Shown here one piece after another: positions 1 to 9,610 of a stretch of DNA of 64,000 bases (positions within the stretch are counted from its first letter, which is position 1; each line of letters starts with the position of its first letter). Below the pieces are notes generated by a model, which saw only the letters and a program-made list of their open reading frames with translations, was not told where the DNA came from and did no database searches. Source of the DNA: Aureococcus anophagefferens. Taxonomy: Eukaryota; Sar; Pelagophyceae; Pelagomonadales; Pelagomonadaceae. The position numbers and the translations under genes were made by a program. The DNA lies in NCBI RefSeq assembly GCF_000186865.1, contig NW_008705572.1, positions 1,101,249 to 1,165,248 of the forward strand, given 5' to 3'.

Positions 1-1072
1 GACGTCGCGGAGCGCGGCCTCGGCCTCGCGCTTCCGTTTCGCGAAGGGCGGGTACTTGGCGTCGAAGCCCGCCGCCGCGGACACGAGGAGAAAGGCCAGC
101 GGCCGCGCGGGCCGCGGCGGCGACCGCCGGAGGACGACCTCGAGCGCCGCGGCCGCGCTCTCGACGCCCTCGACGTCCGCGGAGCCCGCGGCGTCGTCGC
201 TCGCGCGCGCCTCCTTGACCTTGTCGAGGCGCGGCAGCCGGAGCTCGAACAGGCGGCCCGCCTCGCGGAGGAGCGCGTCCGCGCCGTCCGTGGCCACCGT
301 CTCCGACGTGCCCTCGTAGGACGACGCGCAGTAGACGACGCTGTCGGCGCCGGCGAGCGCCGCGGCGACCGCGCCGGGGTCCCGCAGGTCCGCGACGCGC
401 ATCTCGAGGCGCCGCAGGCGCCGCGCGGCCCGCGCGGCGACGACCTGGTTCTGGCCGAAGGGCGTCATCGCCGCGTAGTCCGCGTCGGACGTGTCCGCGA
501 GCGAGTCGTCCTCGGGCGCCGCGTACGTCGCGGGCGAGTCGAAGAGCGGGCCGCCCTGGGACGTGTCCCGCAGGATCCACCTAGAGCGCGGGACCTTTCG
601 ATGGGCGACGCGCGCGCGCGGCGAAGCGAAGTGAGGTGAAAATTGCACGCGACCCGGGCGCGTACGGCGCCTCGATGGTGCCCACCAAGCTCTCGGCGCC
701 GACCTCGTAGCTCAGGCGCCCGTAGGCCTCGGGCTCGGACGAACGGATGATGCAGCGCACCGACGCGCCTCGCTCGAGCAGCGCGCTCGCGACCGCGGAC
801 CCGAGCCGGCCGTTCGCGCCGGTGACCACGATCGTCGCGCCGTCGTAGCTCGGCGCCTCGTCGACGAACTCGGGCCGCCCGACGGGCTCGCGCTTCGGCA
901 GCGTCGCCTCGAGCACCGCCGCCTCGCGCCGCAGCCGCTCCGCCTCCGCCAGCAAGTCGTCGGCGTCCGACGCGTAGGTGCGCGTCGCGACGCGGCGCGC
1001 GACGCGGCGCGTCGGCGCGAGGGCGCGAGAGCTCGCTGCGAGCAGCAGCGCGAGTAAGAGTGCGCGATCCAT
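1..1072 (-). CDS. NAD(P)-binding Rossmann (NmrA/atypical SDR-like) protein, 3' partial
   Basis: The start is Met at 1072, giving a hydrophobic leader (MDRALLLALLLAASSRALAP) followed by an Arg-rich stretch, which fits a secretory or bipartite plastid leader. The mature part carries VVTGANGRLGSAV, the Gly-rich dinucleotide-binding loop of atypical SDR/NmrA-like proteins. Exon 1 (1072-654) joins exon 2 (580 to beyond the window edge) through a 73-nt GT-AG intron at 653-581. The join reads ...APG|WILRDTSQ and keeps the frame open to base 1. Exon 2 also contains DADYAAMTPFGQNQVVAARAA and a second ADLRDPGAV..AGADSVVYCASS segment, typical of the second half of such folds. Substrate unknown; the C-terminus lies outside the window. 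Confidence 0.72.
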
Positions 1073-1189
1073 GCTGCGCTGGTTGTGGATGCGCCAAAGG
1101 TGCAGCCACCGTGGCAGCGCTGCGATGTTGCAGCACGCCCCTGGGAGCAACGCAAACGTGCGGCCTCTAAGCCCCCCCCCCCCCCGCCG

Positions 1190-2332
1190 TCAGGGCGTCG
1201 ACGCCTCGCGCGGGCGCTCCTCCTTGGCCTCGGCGTCGCCGTCGTTGGCGTCTGCGAGCTGGTGGCCGAAGGCGGACGCGGACGCGGTCCGCAGGCTGAG
1301 CTTGGGCACCGTGGCGCGCATGTTCGGGAGCTGGGACGGGGGCACGGGGTCGCAGAAGAGCGCCGCGTAGTTGCGGCAGCAGCCCCGGTCGTGGGGCTTG
1401 TCCTTGCCGTCCCAGTAGCCCTTGACGCGCTCGTTCGTCGTCTCCGCGAGCGCGACGAGGCGCAGGTGGTAGGAGAGGAGGGCCGCGAGGCTCAGCAGGA
1501 GGAAGGTCAGGTAGGCGGCGAGGGCCGTGGCCACGGGCCGCGCGGACGCCCACTCGTAGGCGACCCGGAGCCCGTCGTCGGGCGCGCGCTCGCCCGCGAG
1601 CGCGAGCTCGTAGAGCACGGCGCCGTCGATGAAGGCCGCCGCCGCCGACGTCGCCAGCAGGAAGGCCACGAAGCCCCGGTAGTTGCGCAGGCCGATGCAC
1701 GTGCCGACCCAGGGGCAGTGGTGGTCGAAGCGCTCGACGCAGTTGTCGCACGTCGCGCAGTGCTTCGACCGCGGCGGCCGGGGCACGGCGCAGGTCGCGC
1801 ACCACTGGGGGATCTCCCAGGCCGTCTCGCCGTCGGCCTCGTTGAAGAAGTACGGCAGGCCCGTCTCGTCGTCGTGGAACTTGCGCCAGCCCGGCGGCAG
1901 CAGCGGCGCGTAGCCCGGCGCGGCGTCCTCGCGGTACCGCGCGGCCCAGGCCCGCCGCGGGATGATGCCCGGGTCCCGCAGCGCCACGCGCCAGAGCAAT
2001 ACCAGAGCCAGTATACCAAGAAACAGCGCGGCGCCCTTGGCCTCGACCGCGGCGCTCGACAGCAGGAAGCCGCCGCGCGCGCTCAGGAAGGGCCGCGCGC
2101 AGAAGACGGCGACGGGCGCCACGATCATGGCGTTCGACAGCAGGAACTGCTCGCAGTCCGCGCCGAACATGCACCGCCCGCCGCACGCGAACGCGTTCCG
2201 CCCGGGGAAGCTCCGCCAGAGCCGCTCGCCGTCCTCCGCGCCGCCGAGGCTGCTCCGGCCGTCGTCGTTGACGCTCAGCGCCAGCGAGTCGCTGATCGAG
2301 CTCGTGTGGAGCGCCGCGTTCGTCGCGGCCAT
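1190..2332 (-). CDS. DHHC palmitoyltransferase with an inserted WW domain
   Basis: A 380-residue protein S-acyltransferase, expected in endomembranes, where it attaches palmitate to cysteines of substrate proteins. The cysteine-rich domain covers about residues 178-228 and contains the catalytic DHHC at 203-206 within [20 protein letters not shown]. Hydrophobic segments near 65-95, 101-118, 220-245 and 260-285 give the usual four-membrane-segment plan. Unusually, residues 145-175 between the second membrane segment and the DHHC domain form a WW domain (LPPGW at 145-149, YFFN, then AWEIP with the second Trp at 172). The start at 2332 is the Met before the first conserved part; the open frame upstream is low-complexity GC-rich sequence. 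The neighbour is the RING-CH gene on the same strand. Confidence 0.9.
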   Translation of the reverse strand: MAATNAALHTSSISDSLALSVNDDGRSSLGGAEDGERLWRSFPGRNAFACGGRCMFGADCEQFLLSNAMIVAPVAVFCARPFLSARGGFLLSSAAVEAKGAALFLGILALVLLWRVALRDPGIIPRRAWAARYREDAAPGYAPLLPPGWRKFHDDETGLPYFFNEADGETAWEIPQWCATCAVPRPPRSKHCATCDNCVERFDHHCPWVGTCIGLRNYRGFVAFLLATSAAAAFIDGAVLYELALAGERAPDDGLRVAYEWASARPVATALAAYLTFLLLSLAALLSYHLRLVALAETTNERVKGYWDGKDKPHDRGCCRNYAALFCDPVPPSQLPNMRATVPKLSLRTASASAFGHQLADANDGDAEAKEERPREASTP

Positions 2333-2640
2333 CTCCGCCAGGGCGCCGGTCGCGCGAGGCGCCGCGGGGCGCGCCGGGGGCCGACCACGACGGCGGCGGC
2401 GAGGCGGGCGGTCGGGCGCCGGCGCTCTCGAGCGCGACCGAGCGCTATGGACGAGCGCTCTCGCACGTCGGCGCGGGCACCCCGCGCCGTGTGCGCCCGA
2501 AGGACGGCTATCGACGGGCACCAGAGCACCGCCTCTGGACGTCGTGCTGTGATCTGATTGGCCGATTTGCCACAGGCGAGCGCGCGCGCGGCGCCGCCAT
2601 GCGCGAGGCGTGAGTACGCAGACGCCTCGCACACGAAGTC

Positions 2641-3555
2641 TTACGACGGTGGCCCCTCCTCCCGCCGCGGGTCGCGGTCCACGACGCGCCACCGCTCCGC
2701 GATGCGCCGCCGGACGTCGCGGTTCGCGGACCTGACGTTGTCGACGGCGTGGGGCAGCCCCGTCCGCGCGAACTGGTAGAGGGCCGCGCCGAGGTGGTAG
2801 AGGAGGTAGCACGCGCCGACGACCGCGAGCAGCACGAGCGCGGTCTGGATGTTGTCGTCCTTCCTCGAGCTGAAGCGCCGCCGGAACGCGAAGTTGTGCG
2901 CGAGGTTCGCGGGTCCGACGATCGACGCGAAGGCGTAGACGCCGCTGGCGACGAGCGCCGAGAGGCTGCCGACGCTCAGGTGGTGCACCACCGCGCGCTC
3001 GCTGAGCCGCGGCAGCGCGCGCGCGGCCCGGCGCCCGAGGACGACGCGCGGCGCGAAGCCCAGCACGCCCGCCGCCGCCACGAAGGCGAGCAAACGGAGG
3101 CCGAGGTAGCGCGCCACGGTCAGCGCGAGCTCGCCGCGGGGGCCGAGCCGCGCGGACGGCGCGCGCGTCGCGTCCTCCAGGACGTAGTCCGCCTTGCAGA
3201 GGCCGCAGCGCGTCAGCGACGACGGGTCGAAGCCGCTCACGCGGCACGCGTCGAGGCACGACCGGTGCACGTACTTCATCGTGCCCGCGCAGCGGCACGG
3301 CGCGATGAGCGCGTCGTCCGCGTTCTCTCCGACGACGTCGAAGCAGACGCGGCAGACGTCGTCGTCGTCGCCGGGCGGCGGCGGCGCGGGTTCCGCGGGC
3401 GGCGGCAGCGCAGAGTCCGCGGGCGGCGGCGCCGGCGGTGCGTCGATCTCCGCGCCCGCCTTGCGCGCGTCGACGGACGATGCCAGGCTCATGCTCACAG
3501 GCTTGCGGCGCTGCTCCTCCTCGGCGGGCGGCGGAAAGAAAAAGTCCAGCATCAT
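2641..3555 (-). CDS. RING-CH (MARCH-type) E3 ubiquitin ligase, multi-pass membrane protein
   Basis: From Met at 3555 the protein has 304 residues. After a Pro/Ala-rich N-terminus comes a RING-CH (C4HC3) finger: C68, C71, C87, C89, H97, C100, C117, C120 ([28 protein letters not shown]). Several hydrophobic stretches follow ([50 protein letters not shown]). That is the MARCH plan: a membrane-anchored ligase that ubiquitinates membrane cargo. A Met at 3678 in the same frame would add 41 residues with no recognisable feature; I prefer 3555 or 3552. It is divergent from the gene at 3690, with only about 135 bp between them. Confidence 0.85.
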   Translation of the reverse strand: MMLDFFFPPPAEEEQRRKPVSMSLASSVDARKAGAEIDAPPAPPPADSALPPPAEPAPPPPGDDDDVCRVCFDVVGENADDALIAPCRCAGTMKYVHRSCLDACRVSGFDPSSLTRCGLCKADYVLEDATRAPSARLGPRGELALTVARYLGLRLLAFVAAAGVLGFAPRVVLGRRAARALPRLSERAVVHHLSVGSLSALVASGVYAFASIVGPANLAHNFAFRRRFSSRKDDNIQTALVLLAVVGACYLLYHLGAALYQFARTGLPHAVDNVRSANRDVRRRIAERWRVVDRDPRREEGPPS

Positions 3556-3689
3556 GGCACAGAAGGAGCAAGGACCATTGTGAGAGAGCTGAAACAACAA
3601 TTCAGCAACATCGATGCAACAACAACTTGAGTTGTCAAATGGTTGACGCGATGGGCTGCTTCTCTCGAAGCCATCCACGCTAAAGCGCG

Positions 3690-4829
3690 ATGTACGACGA
3701 CGATATCAGCGACACGATCAGCGTCGTGAGCCTGCTGAGCCGGGGCCGGGGCTGGCAGGAGGTGCTCGAGCTCCAGGCCCAGTTCGCGCTCGCCTCGGGC
3801 CTGTGCCTCGTCGCCTACGTCTTCGTCCTCGTGTCGCGGAGCCTGGTTCCCGACGCGCTGCCCGAGCTGCCCGAGTCGCGCGTCAGCGTCGTCGTGCGGG
3901 GCGGCGAGCGGGTCCTGCGGCTGCGCCACTGCAGCGGCGCGTCGTGCGACGTCTCGGAGGTCGGCGCGCGCGTCACGCGCTACGTCACGGCGCAGGGCGA
4001 CGACGCGCTCGCCGGCGGCGGGTGCGTCGCGCCGTTCTTCAGCGTGGACGCGTCCGACGACGCCGAGGGCGGCGCGCGGCGGCGCGCCTGGGACGTCGAC
4101 CGCGCGGCGACGACGGTGCTGTCCGACGGCGCGTGTAGTGCCGGCTTCGGGCTGCGCCTCGACGGCGGCCTCCGCGTCGCCGCGACGGTGCACCTCGACT
4201 GGCGCGCGCTGACCATGTCGCTGCGGGTCATCAACGCGGCGGCGCCGTCGACGGGCCTCGAGCACCGGCCCCAGGTCGGCGTCAACACGCGCGCGCCGGC
4301 CGCGCAGGGGCTGGAGCGCGTCTTCGTCCAAGGTCTAGAAACGGCGACCTACTACGACGCCCTCGCGCCGGAGGAGGACGCCGTGAAGCGCGGCGGCGAC
4401 GACGGCGTCTCGTTCGCATCGGCGCCCCTCGACCGCACGTACTACGGCTCCACGCGCCGCGACCGGCCCGTCGTCGTCCGCGGCGTCTCCTCCAAGGCCG
4501 CGCTCAAGCTCGCGTCGCTCGCGCACGTCGACGGCGGCCGCGCCGTCTACCCGGACGTGACCCTCGCCGCGGCGCCCGGCGACGCCGCCGTCCTCGTCCA
4601 GGCCGCGCTCCTCACGGACGACCGGCCGCCGCTCCGGCCCGGCGGCGCGCTCGTCTTCACGCACGTCGTGGAGTCCATCGGCCGCGTCCGCGAGCTCCCG
4701 CCGCCGCCGCGCCCGCGGCCGACGACGCCGCGCCGGACGAGGTCCCGTGCCTCGAGAGCGCGACGAGCCCCGCCGGGTCGACCTCGCGGCGGCCGCCGGC
4801 GCGCCACGACATGGAGTAGCCGGTGTTAA
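3690..4829 (+). CDS. membrane-anchored hexose-6-phosphate epimerase-like protein (tentative)
   Basis: About 379 residues. A short cytosolic N-terminus precedes one membrane segment (about 32-50, LASGLCLVAYVFVLVSRSLV) and a beta-rich domain. The stretch VFVQGLETATYYDALAPEED...VSFASAPLDRTYYG resembles the central part of glucose-6-phosphate 1-epimerase/galactose mutarotase folds. The His of the usual HTY motif is not evident (local sequence GVNTRAPA), so activity is doubtful. The last ~50 codons in this frame are Arg/Pro-rich nonsense. A +1 frame from about 4695 reads an acidic, more natural tail (AAAPAADDAAPDEVPCLES) to a stop at 4816-4818, so an indel or missed splice is likely there. The gene is convergent with the cyclophilin. 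Confidence 0.5.
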   Translation: MYDDDISDTISVVSLLSRGRGWQEVLELQAQFALASGLCLVAYVFVLVSRSLVPDALPELPESRVSVVVRGGERVLRLRHCSGASCDVSEVGARVTRYVTAQGDDALAGGGCVAPFFSVDASDDAEGGARRRAWDVDRAATTVLSDGACSAGFGLRLDGGLRVAATVHLDWRALTMSLRVINAAAPSTGLEHRPQVGVNTRAPAAQGLERVFVQGLETATYYDALAPEEDAVKRGGDDGVSFASAPLDRTYYGSTRRDRPVVVRGVSSKAALKLASLAHVDGGRAVYPDVTLAAAPGDAAVLVQAALLTDDRPPLRPGGALVFTHVVESIGRVRELPPPPRPRPTTPRRTRSRASRARRAPPGRPRGGRRRATTWSSRC

Positions 4830-4851
4830 ACAAAACGGGCGCGCCTCCCCC

Positions 4852-5691
4852 CTACTGGAGCTGGCCGCACTGGGCGATGGTGACGATGCCGCGCGTGCGG
4901 CCCTGGGCCGTGCCGCAGTCCTCGATCATGCGGACGACGTCCATGCCCGCGGACACGAAGCCGAAGACCGTGTGCTTGCCGTCGAGCCACTCGCAGGGCT
5001 GGAGCGCGATGAAGAACTGGGACGAGTTCGTGTTCTTGCCGCCGTTGGCCATGGCCAGCGCGCCCGCCTTGTCGAACTTGAGCTCGAAGTTCTCGTCCGC
5101 GAACTTCTTGCCGTAGATGCTGTGGCCGCCGGACCCGTTGTTGCGCGTGATGTCGCCGCCCTGGGCCATGAAGTCGGGGATGACGCGGTGGAAGCGGCAG
5201 CCCTTGTACCAGAGGTGCTGGCGCGAGCTGCCGCGCACCAGATCGCCGCGCTCGCCCGTGCAGAGGCACCGGAAGTTCTCGCACGTCTCGGGGCAGACGT
5301 CGTCGCGGAGCGTCATCTCGATGCGCCCGACGGGGTCGCCGGAGATGGCCATGTCGAAGAAGACGACGGGGTGGCACTCGCCGGGCACGTAGGGCGTGAT
5401 CTCGTACTTCCAGTCCGCCTCGCCGCCCTCGAGGAGGAGCGTCGTCACGGAGTTCTCCAACTGGAGCTTCGCCTCGAGGTCGGGCCGCATGGGGCTCTCG
5501 CCCTGGTCCACGCGCCGGTCGTCGTACTGCAGGCCCTTCTTCGTGTGCTTGCGCAGGCCCGTGTCGTCCTGGCCGCCGATGCCCTTGTTCCCGTAGAGCG
5601 GCGTCTGCCGGGCGCCCGTCGTGAGCGGTGTGAGCCGCTGCCGGTCCACGGCCCCGCCCTGCTTCGGCTTCGCGCGCATGCCGTAGGACAT
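4852..5691 (-). CDS. cyclophilin-type peptidyl-prolyl isomerase with N-terminal extension
   Basis: 279 residues. Residues about 107-278 form a cyclophilin domain catalysing cis-trans isomerisation of Xaa-Pro bonds. Active-site residues are present: R169, F174, M175, Q177 ([16 protein letters not shown]), the [18 protein letters not shown] strand, W235 (cyclosporin-site Trp) and H240. The first ~105 residues are polar and without signal peptide, suggesting a cytosolic or nuclear protein with an added N-terminal region, for example spliceosome- or cytoskeleton-associated; this is inference. The end is 22 bp from the convergent gene at 3690-4829. Confidence 0.93.
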   Translation of the reverse strand: MSYGMRAKPKQGGAVDRQRLTPLTTGARQTPLYGNKGIGGQDDTGLRKHTKKGLQYDDRRVDQGESPMRPDLEAKLQLENSVTTLLLEGGEADWKYEITPYVPGECHPVVFFDMAISGDPVGRIEMTLRDDVCPETCENFRCLCTGERGDLVRGSSRQHLWYKGCRFHRVIPDFMAQGGDITRNNGSGGHSIYGKKFADENFELKFDKAGALAMANGGKNTNSSQFFIALQPCEWLDGKHTVFGFVSAGMDVVRMIEDCGTAQGRTRGIVTIAQCGQLQ

Positions 5692-6024
5692 GGTGGCGAC
5701 GCGCGGCGCTGCGCGCGACGCCGGTCGACGACGACGATGTGGCGCTGCGCGAGGCGGACGGTGGGTCGCGCTGCCTACGACGCTGCAAGACGACTTTTCG
5801 ACGGCGTGGAGAGCACCACTCGTCTCGCGTCAACCTCGCTGCTCCGTCGCGACACCTTGATCCCAAACGGAACGCCCGCCAAGCAAACACGATGTTGGGA
5901 ACTGAAAACACGCCGTTCTCAAAGTCGAACGGGCTCTCCGCGCGGCGCGCCGCCGAGCCGTAGAGCTCCGCCGCCCGGCGCGCGCGCTTCTGATCGAGCG
6001 CGTTGCCTCCTGCTTCTCCCGTGA

Positions 6025-8239
6025 ATGCTGCGCACGTTCACGGACGTGGCCAAGGTCGAGGAGCCGCGCCACCCGCACACGCTCGCGCGCGTCGCCGGTG
6101 AGGGCTTCAGCGACGACGAGAGCGACGCGGAGTCGCGGCGGTCGTCCATCGCCGAGGACATGGACCTGAGCGACTCCGACGACGACATGGACCTGTCGGA
6201 GAGCGACGGCGCGTCGCCCGAGCCGCGGCGGCGCGTGCGCTTCAGCGTCGAGCCCGCGGAGATCGAGGTCAAGTGCCTCGACACGGGCGAGACGCACCTC
6301 GCGGACGCCGTGACGCCCGGCGCCGAGAAGCCGTCGCGGCTCCGCCGGTCCCAGTTCCTCGCGAAGCAGCGCGCGAAGCGCGGCTCCGACGCGGCGCAGC
6401 GCCTCTCGCTCGGCGCCGTCGTCCGCGACGACGTCGAGGCCGAGCTCTCCAAGGCCGCCGCGGACCTGCCGCGGCGCCGCGCGGCGACGGCTTCCGACGA
6501 CGGGCCCGCGCCGCCGCCGGCCGCGCCGCCGCCGCGCGTCTCCGGGGGGCCGCCGCCCAAGGTGTCGGCGCGCGGCTCCCAGCCGCCGAAGAAGGGCGAC
6601 CCCTTCTCGTCGCGCCGCGCGCCGCCGCCGCCGCGCGCGGCCTACGTGCCCGCGCCCGCGCCGCCGCCGCCGCCGGGCGCGACGCCGCGCGCCGCGGACG
6701 TGCCCCGCGCGACGGAGTGGGACGACTGGGCCCGCGAGACGGGCGTCGCGCCGCCGCCCGCGCCGCCCAAGCCGCCGCCGCCCAAGGACACGCGGTCGCG
6801 CGCGATGACCGCGCCGCCGCCCGGGCCGCCGCCGCCGCGGCCCAGCCCCAAGCTCGAGCGCGAGCTCTCCTGGACGCCGCCGCCGCCGCCGCCGCGGCCC
6901 CCGCCGCCGCCGGCGTCGCCCGCGGGCAACGGCAGCGACATGGACCTCGCCGCCGACGACTCCGACGACGCCGCGCCGCCGCCGCCGGCCGCGACGACGC
7001 CCCTCCAGAAGCCGCCGTCGCCCGCGGGGTCGCTCTTCCGACGGGCCCCCGCGAAACCGCCGCCGCCGCCGGGCTCCGTGTCGTCGCCGAAACCGCCGCC
7101 GCCGCCGGGCTCCGTGTCGACGCCCAAGCCGCCGCCGCCGCCGGGCTCCGTGTCGTCGCCGAAACCGCCGCCGCCGCCGGGTGTCGCGCGCGCCGCCGCG
7201 GGGGCCGCCCGCGGGGCCGCCGCCGCGCGACTTCGCGGCGGACGTCGCCAGCGCCGCCGCGGCCCGGGGCGACTCCGCGCCGCCCGCGGCGCGCGAGCTG
7301 CCCGAGCCGGACGCGCCACCCGCGAGCGCCGAGCCCCCGGTCGCCGCCGCGGACGAGCCCGCCGTCGCCGTCGCCGCGACGCCCGCGCCGGAGCCGCCGC
7401 CGCCGCCGCCGGCACCGTCGCCGAAGCCGCCGCCGCCGCCCGTCGTCGCGAAGCCGCCCGCGCCGGCCGCGCCGCCGGTCCCGGCCGAGATGCCCGCGCC
7501 GCCGGCCCCGGCGAAGCCGCCGCCGCCGCCGCCGCGCGTGCGCGCGGCGTCGGCGCCCGACCGCCTCTTCGCGCCGCCGCGGCCGCCGCCGCCCATCGCG
7601 GCGACGCCCGACGCCGGCGCGGCCGACGAGGCGCCGCCCGCGCCGCCGCCGCCGCCGCCGCCGGCGCCGACGCCGCCCCGGCACCGGCACGAGGCGCCCG
7701 ACTTCGCCGCCTTCGCCGCGGAGGGCTTCGCCCACGACGCGGACGAGGCCGACGACCTCGCCGAGGCCGCGGAGGCGCACGCCGCGCGCGAGGCCGCCGC
7801 CGCGCGCGCCGCGGCGGCCGGTGACTTCGAGGACAGCGACGACGACGGCGAGGGCGAGGCCGCGACCGAGGCCGCGGCGCGCGAGGACGCCGAGGCCTTC
7901 GTCGCGCTCCTCGACGAGTACGAGGCCCTCGTCCACGAGCGTCAGGCCCTCGCCGCCCTCGTCGCGGCGTCGGCCAAGGCCGAGGTCGCCGCCGCGGAGC
8001 GCATCGCCGCGGAGCTCGAGGCCGTCGACGCGGAGGCCGGCGACCTCGAGCGCGAGCGGGCCCGCCTCGGCGCGCTCCTCCGCAGGCGGCAGCAGGCCAC
8101 GCCGACGCGTCGCCCCAAGTACCTCGCCGAGACCGTCTCGTCCCACTCCAAGGTCGCCGCGCCCGCGTCCGCGCGGCGGACGCGGCCCTGCATCAACAAC
8201 GTCCAGCCCTGCGTCACGACGCGGGCCGTCGCGCCTTAA
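6025..8239 (+). CDS. polyproline-rich protein with PP1-docking motif and C-terminal coiled coil (frameshift in repeats)
   Basis: The N-terminal ~100 residues are acidic, with two MDLS-D/E repeats, then RRVRFSV, a good match to the RVxF docking motif of protein phosphatase 1. A long FH1-like polyproline region (about residues 160-520) would bind profilin, SH3 or WW proteins. The C-terminus has a DEYEALVHERQALAALVA heptad-like coiled coil and ends at 8239. The frame opened at 6025 breaks at about 7180. There the fourth copy of a 36-bp KPPPPPGSVSSP repeat lacks 5 bases relative to the other units, and the downstream frame (from 7181) continues with the same composition and G/C third positions. 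No FH2 domain is seen, so it is not a formin as it stands. Stop codon overlaps that of the convergent methyltransferase gene (TTAA at 8236-8239). Confidence 0.75.
7063..7180. repeat. 36-bp coding tandem repeat, about 3.5 units
   Basis: Units begin AAACCGCCGCCG and encode KPPPPPGSVSSP or close variants. They start near 7063, 7098, 7128 and 7162. In the last unit GGCTCCGTGTCG is reduced to GGGTGTCG (5 bases missing), which shifts the reading frame. The segment lies inside the polyproline gene. Confidence 0.8.
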
Positions 8240-9477
8240 GAGGATGGGTGCGCGAGCTCCAGCTCCGGGAGCGCGGCAACCCGCTGCCGCGCGGCGTCGC
8301 TCCTCCGGTAGGAGAAGCCGCGCGGCGTCGCCCGGGCGCTGTCCAGCGCGCAGTAGACGAGCACGCAGGTCACGTGTTTCGTCAGTTCCATCTCGCACAC
8401 CTCGGCGGGAAAGAGGCGGCCGTCCGACAGCCGCTCGAACCAGGCCGCCGCGTCGTCCGGCACCGCGGCCCTCGGGAGCAGCAGAACCGCGCGGCCCGTG
8501 CCGGGCCGGAGCACCCGCGCCATCTCGCGGAACGCGCCGGCGTAGAGGGCCTCGAGGCCTTCGTCGCCGGCCGCGAACTGGCGGTCGAAGGGCGGGCACG
8601 AGAGCACGGCGTCGACGGACCCGTCCGCGAGCGGCAGGTCCAGCGCCGACGCCCGCTCGAAGCGCGCGTCGACGCCCGTGGCCGCGGCGTTCCGTCGCGC
8701 CGCCGCCAGCTGGGCCTCGTCGAGGTCGACGCCGACGTAGGACGCGTCGGGCCGGAAGACGCCCGCTTCGACGAGGAAGGAGCCCCGGCCGCAGAACGGG
8801 TCGACGACGACGTCGCCGGCTTGGATGTCCGCGCTCCGCGCCACGACGAAGGACTCGACGCGCTTCATGCCCGGATCCGGCAGGCTCCGGTCCGCGTACT
8901 GCCGCAGCGCGACGAGCTCGACGAGGACGCCGGCCGCGTGCACCGTGACCTGGACCTCGACGGCCGCCGCGGCGCGGTCGTGCTCCGGGAAGAGGCGCGC
9001 GGGCAGCCGCCGCGCGAGCGCGCGGCGGAGCGGCGGGGACGCGCCCGCGGGGCACCAGGTCGCCGACCGGAACCGCTGGCAGCGCACGTGCGCGCTCAAC
9101 GTCATGCCGTCCGCGTTGCCGAAGGCGGCCCAGGCGCCGAGCGCCGCGTCCCAGTCGACGGCGTCGTCGATGGCGTCGACGATGGCGTCCGCGGCGCCGC
9201 CGGCGTCCGCGTCCGGGCCGACGTCGACGACGGCGGCCTCGGCCGCGACGACGCGCACGCTCAGCGGCCCGCGCAGCAGCCGCCGCCAGTCGCGGCGGCT
9301 AGGCGCGTCCGCGGCGGCGTCGAAGACGAGCCGCGACGGGCCGACTTCCCGCTCGTCGATGGGCCTGACGCCGCGCTGCAGCGCGCGCACGGCGTCCTTG
9401 TGCAGCCGCTTCGACGACGGCAGCACGACGCTGTAGCGCAGGGCGTCGATGCTGGTGAGCAAGAGCAGGAGTCGCAT
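8236..9477 (-). CDS. THUMP/TrmN-RlmL-type RNA methyltransferase
   Basis: 413 residues from Met at 9477 (MRLLLLLTSIDALRYS, a possible targeting leader). The N-terminal ~200 residues look like a THUMP-type RNA-binding region. The C-terminal half is a class I SAM-dependent methyltransferase: VVDPFCGRGSFLVEAG (SAM loop), YVGVDLDEAQLAAARRNAAA (motif II acidic residue) and VLSCPPFDRQ in the place of the N/D-PP-Y/F catalytic motif of tRNA and rRNA guanine-N2 methyltransferases. It probably modifies organellar or cytosolic tRNA or rRNA. The gene is divergent from the aminotransferase gene with 133 bp between starts. An upstream in-frame extension to 9840 overlaps that gene and is not credible. Confidence 0.82.
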   Translation of the reverse strand: MRLLLLLTSIDALRYSVVLPSSKRLHKDAVRALQRGVRPIDEREVGPSRLVFDAAADAPSRRDWRRLLRGPLSVRVVAAEAAVVDVGPDADAGGAADAIVDAIDDAVDWDAALGAWAAFGNADGMTLSAHVRCQRFRSATWCPAGASPPLRRALARRLPARLFPEHDRAAAAVEVQVTVHAAGVLVELVALRQYADRSLPDPGMKRVESFVVARSADIQAGDVVVDPFCGRGSFLVEAGVFRPDASYVGVDLDEAQLAAARRNAAATGVDARFERASALDLPLADGSVDAVLSCPPFDRQFAAGDEGLEALYAGAFREMARVLRPGTGRAVLLLPRAAVPDDAAAWFERLSDGRLFPAEVCEMELTKHVTCVLVYCALDSARATPRGFSYRRSDAARQRVAALPELELAHPSS

Positions 9478-9610
9478 CGTGCGATTTATGCAGTGATGCG
9501 GGCTCAGGAGGCGCACGCGGAGGCTGCAAAGAGGCTCTTCATAGTGCTCTCCATTGCGGAGAGTGGTGCACCATCGCTTCATCGTCGACCGCTCGAGCTC
9601 GTGGGGCGCG

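Noticed and set aside
581..653. fourth introner element in the first gene
   Set aside because: It is only 73 nt, with no terminal inverted repeats, no 8-bp duplication and no family core; an ordinary spliceosomal intron. The 63-nt intron at 33842-33904 is also ordinary, with a long pyrimidine tract.
7063..7180. CRISPR-like array of 36-bp repeats
   Set aside because: The units are contiguous without spacers and encode proline-rich protein in frame.
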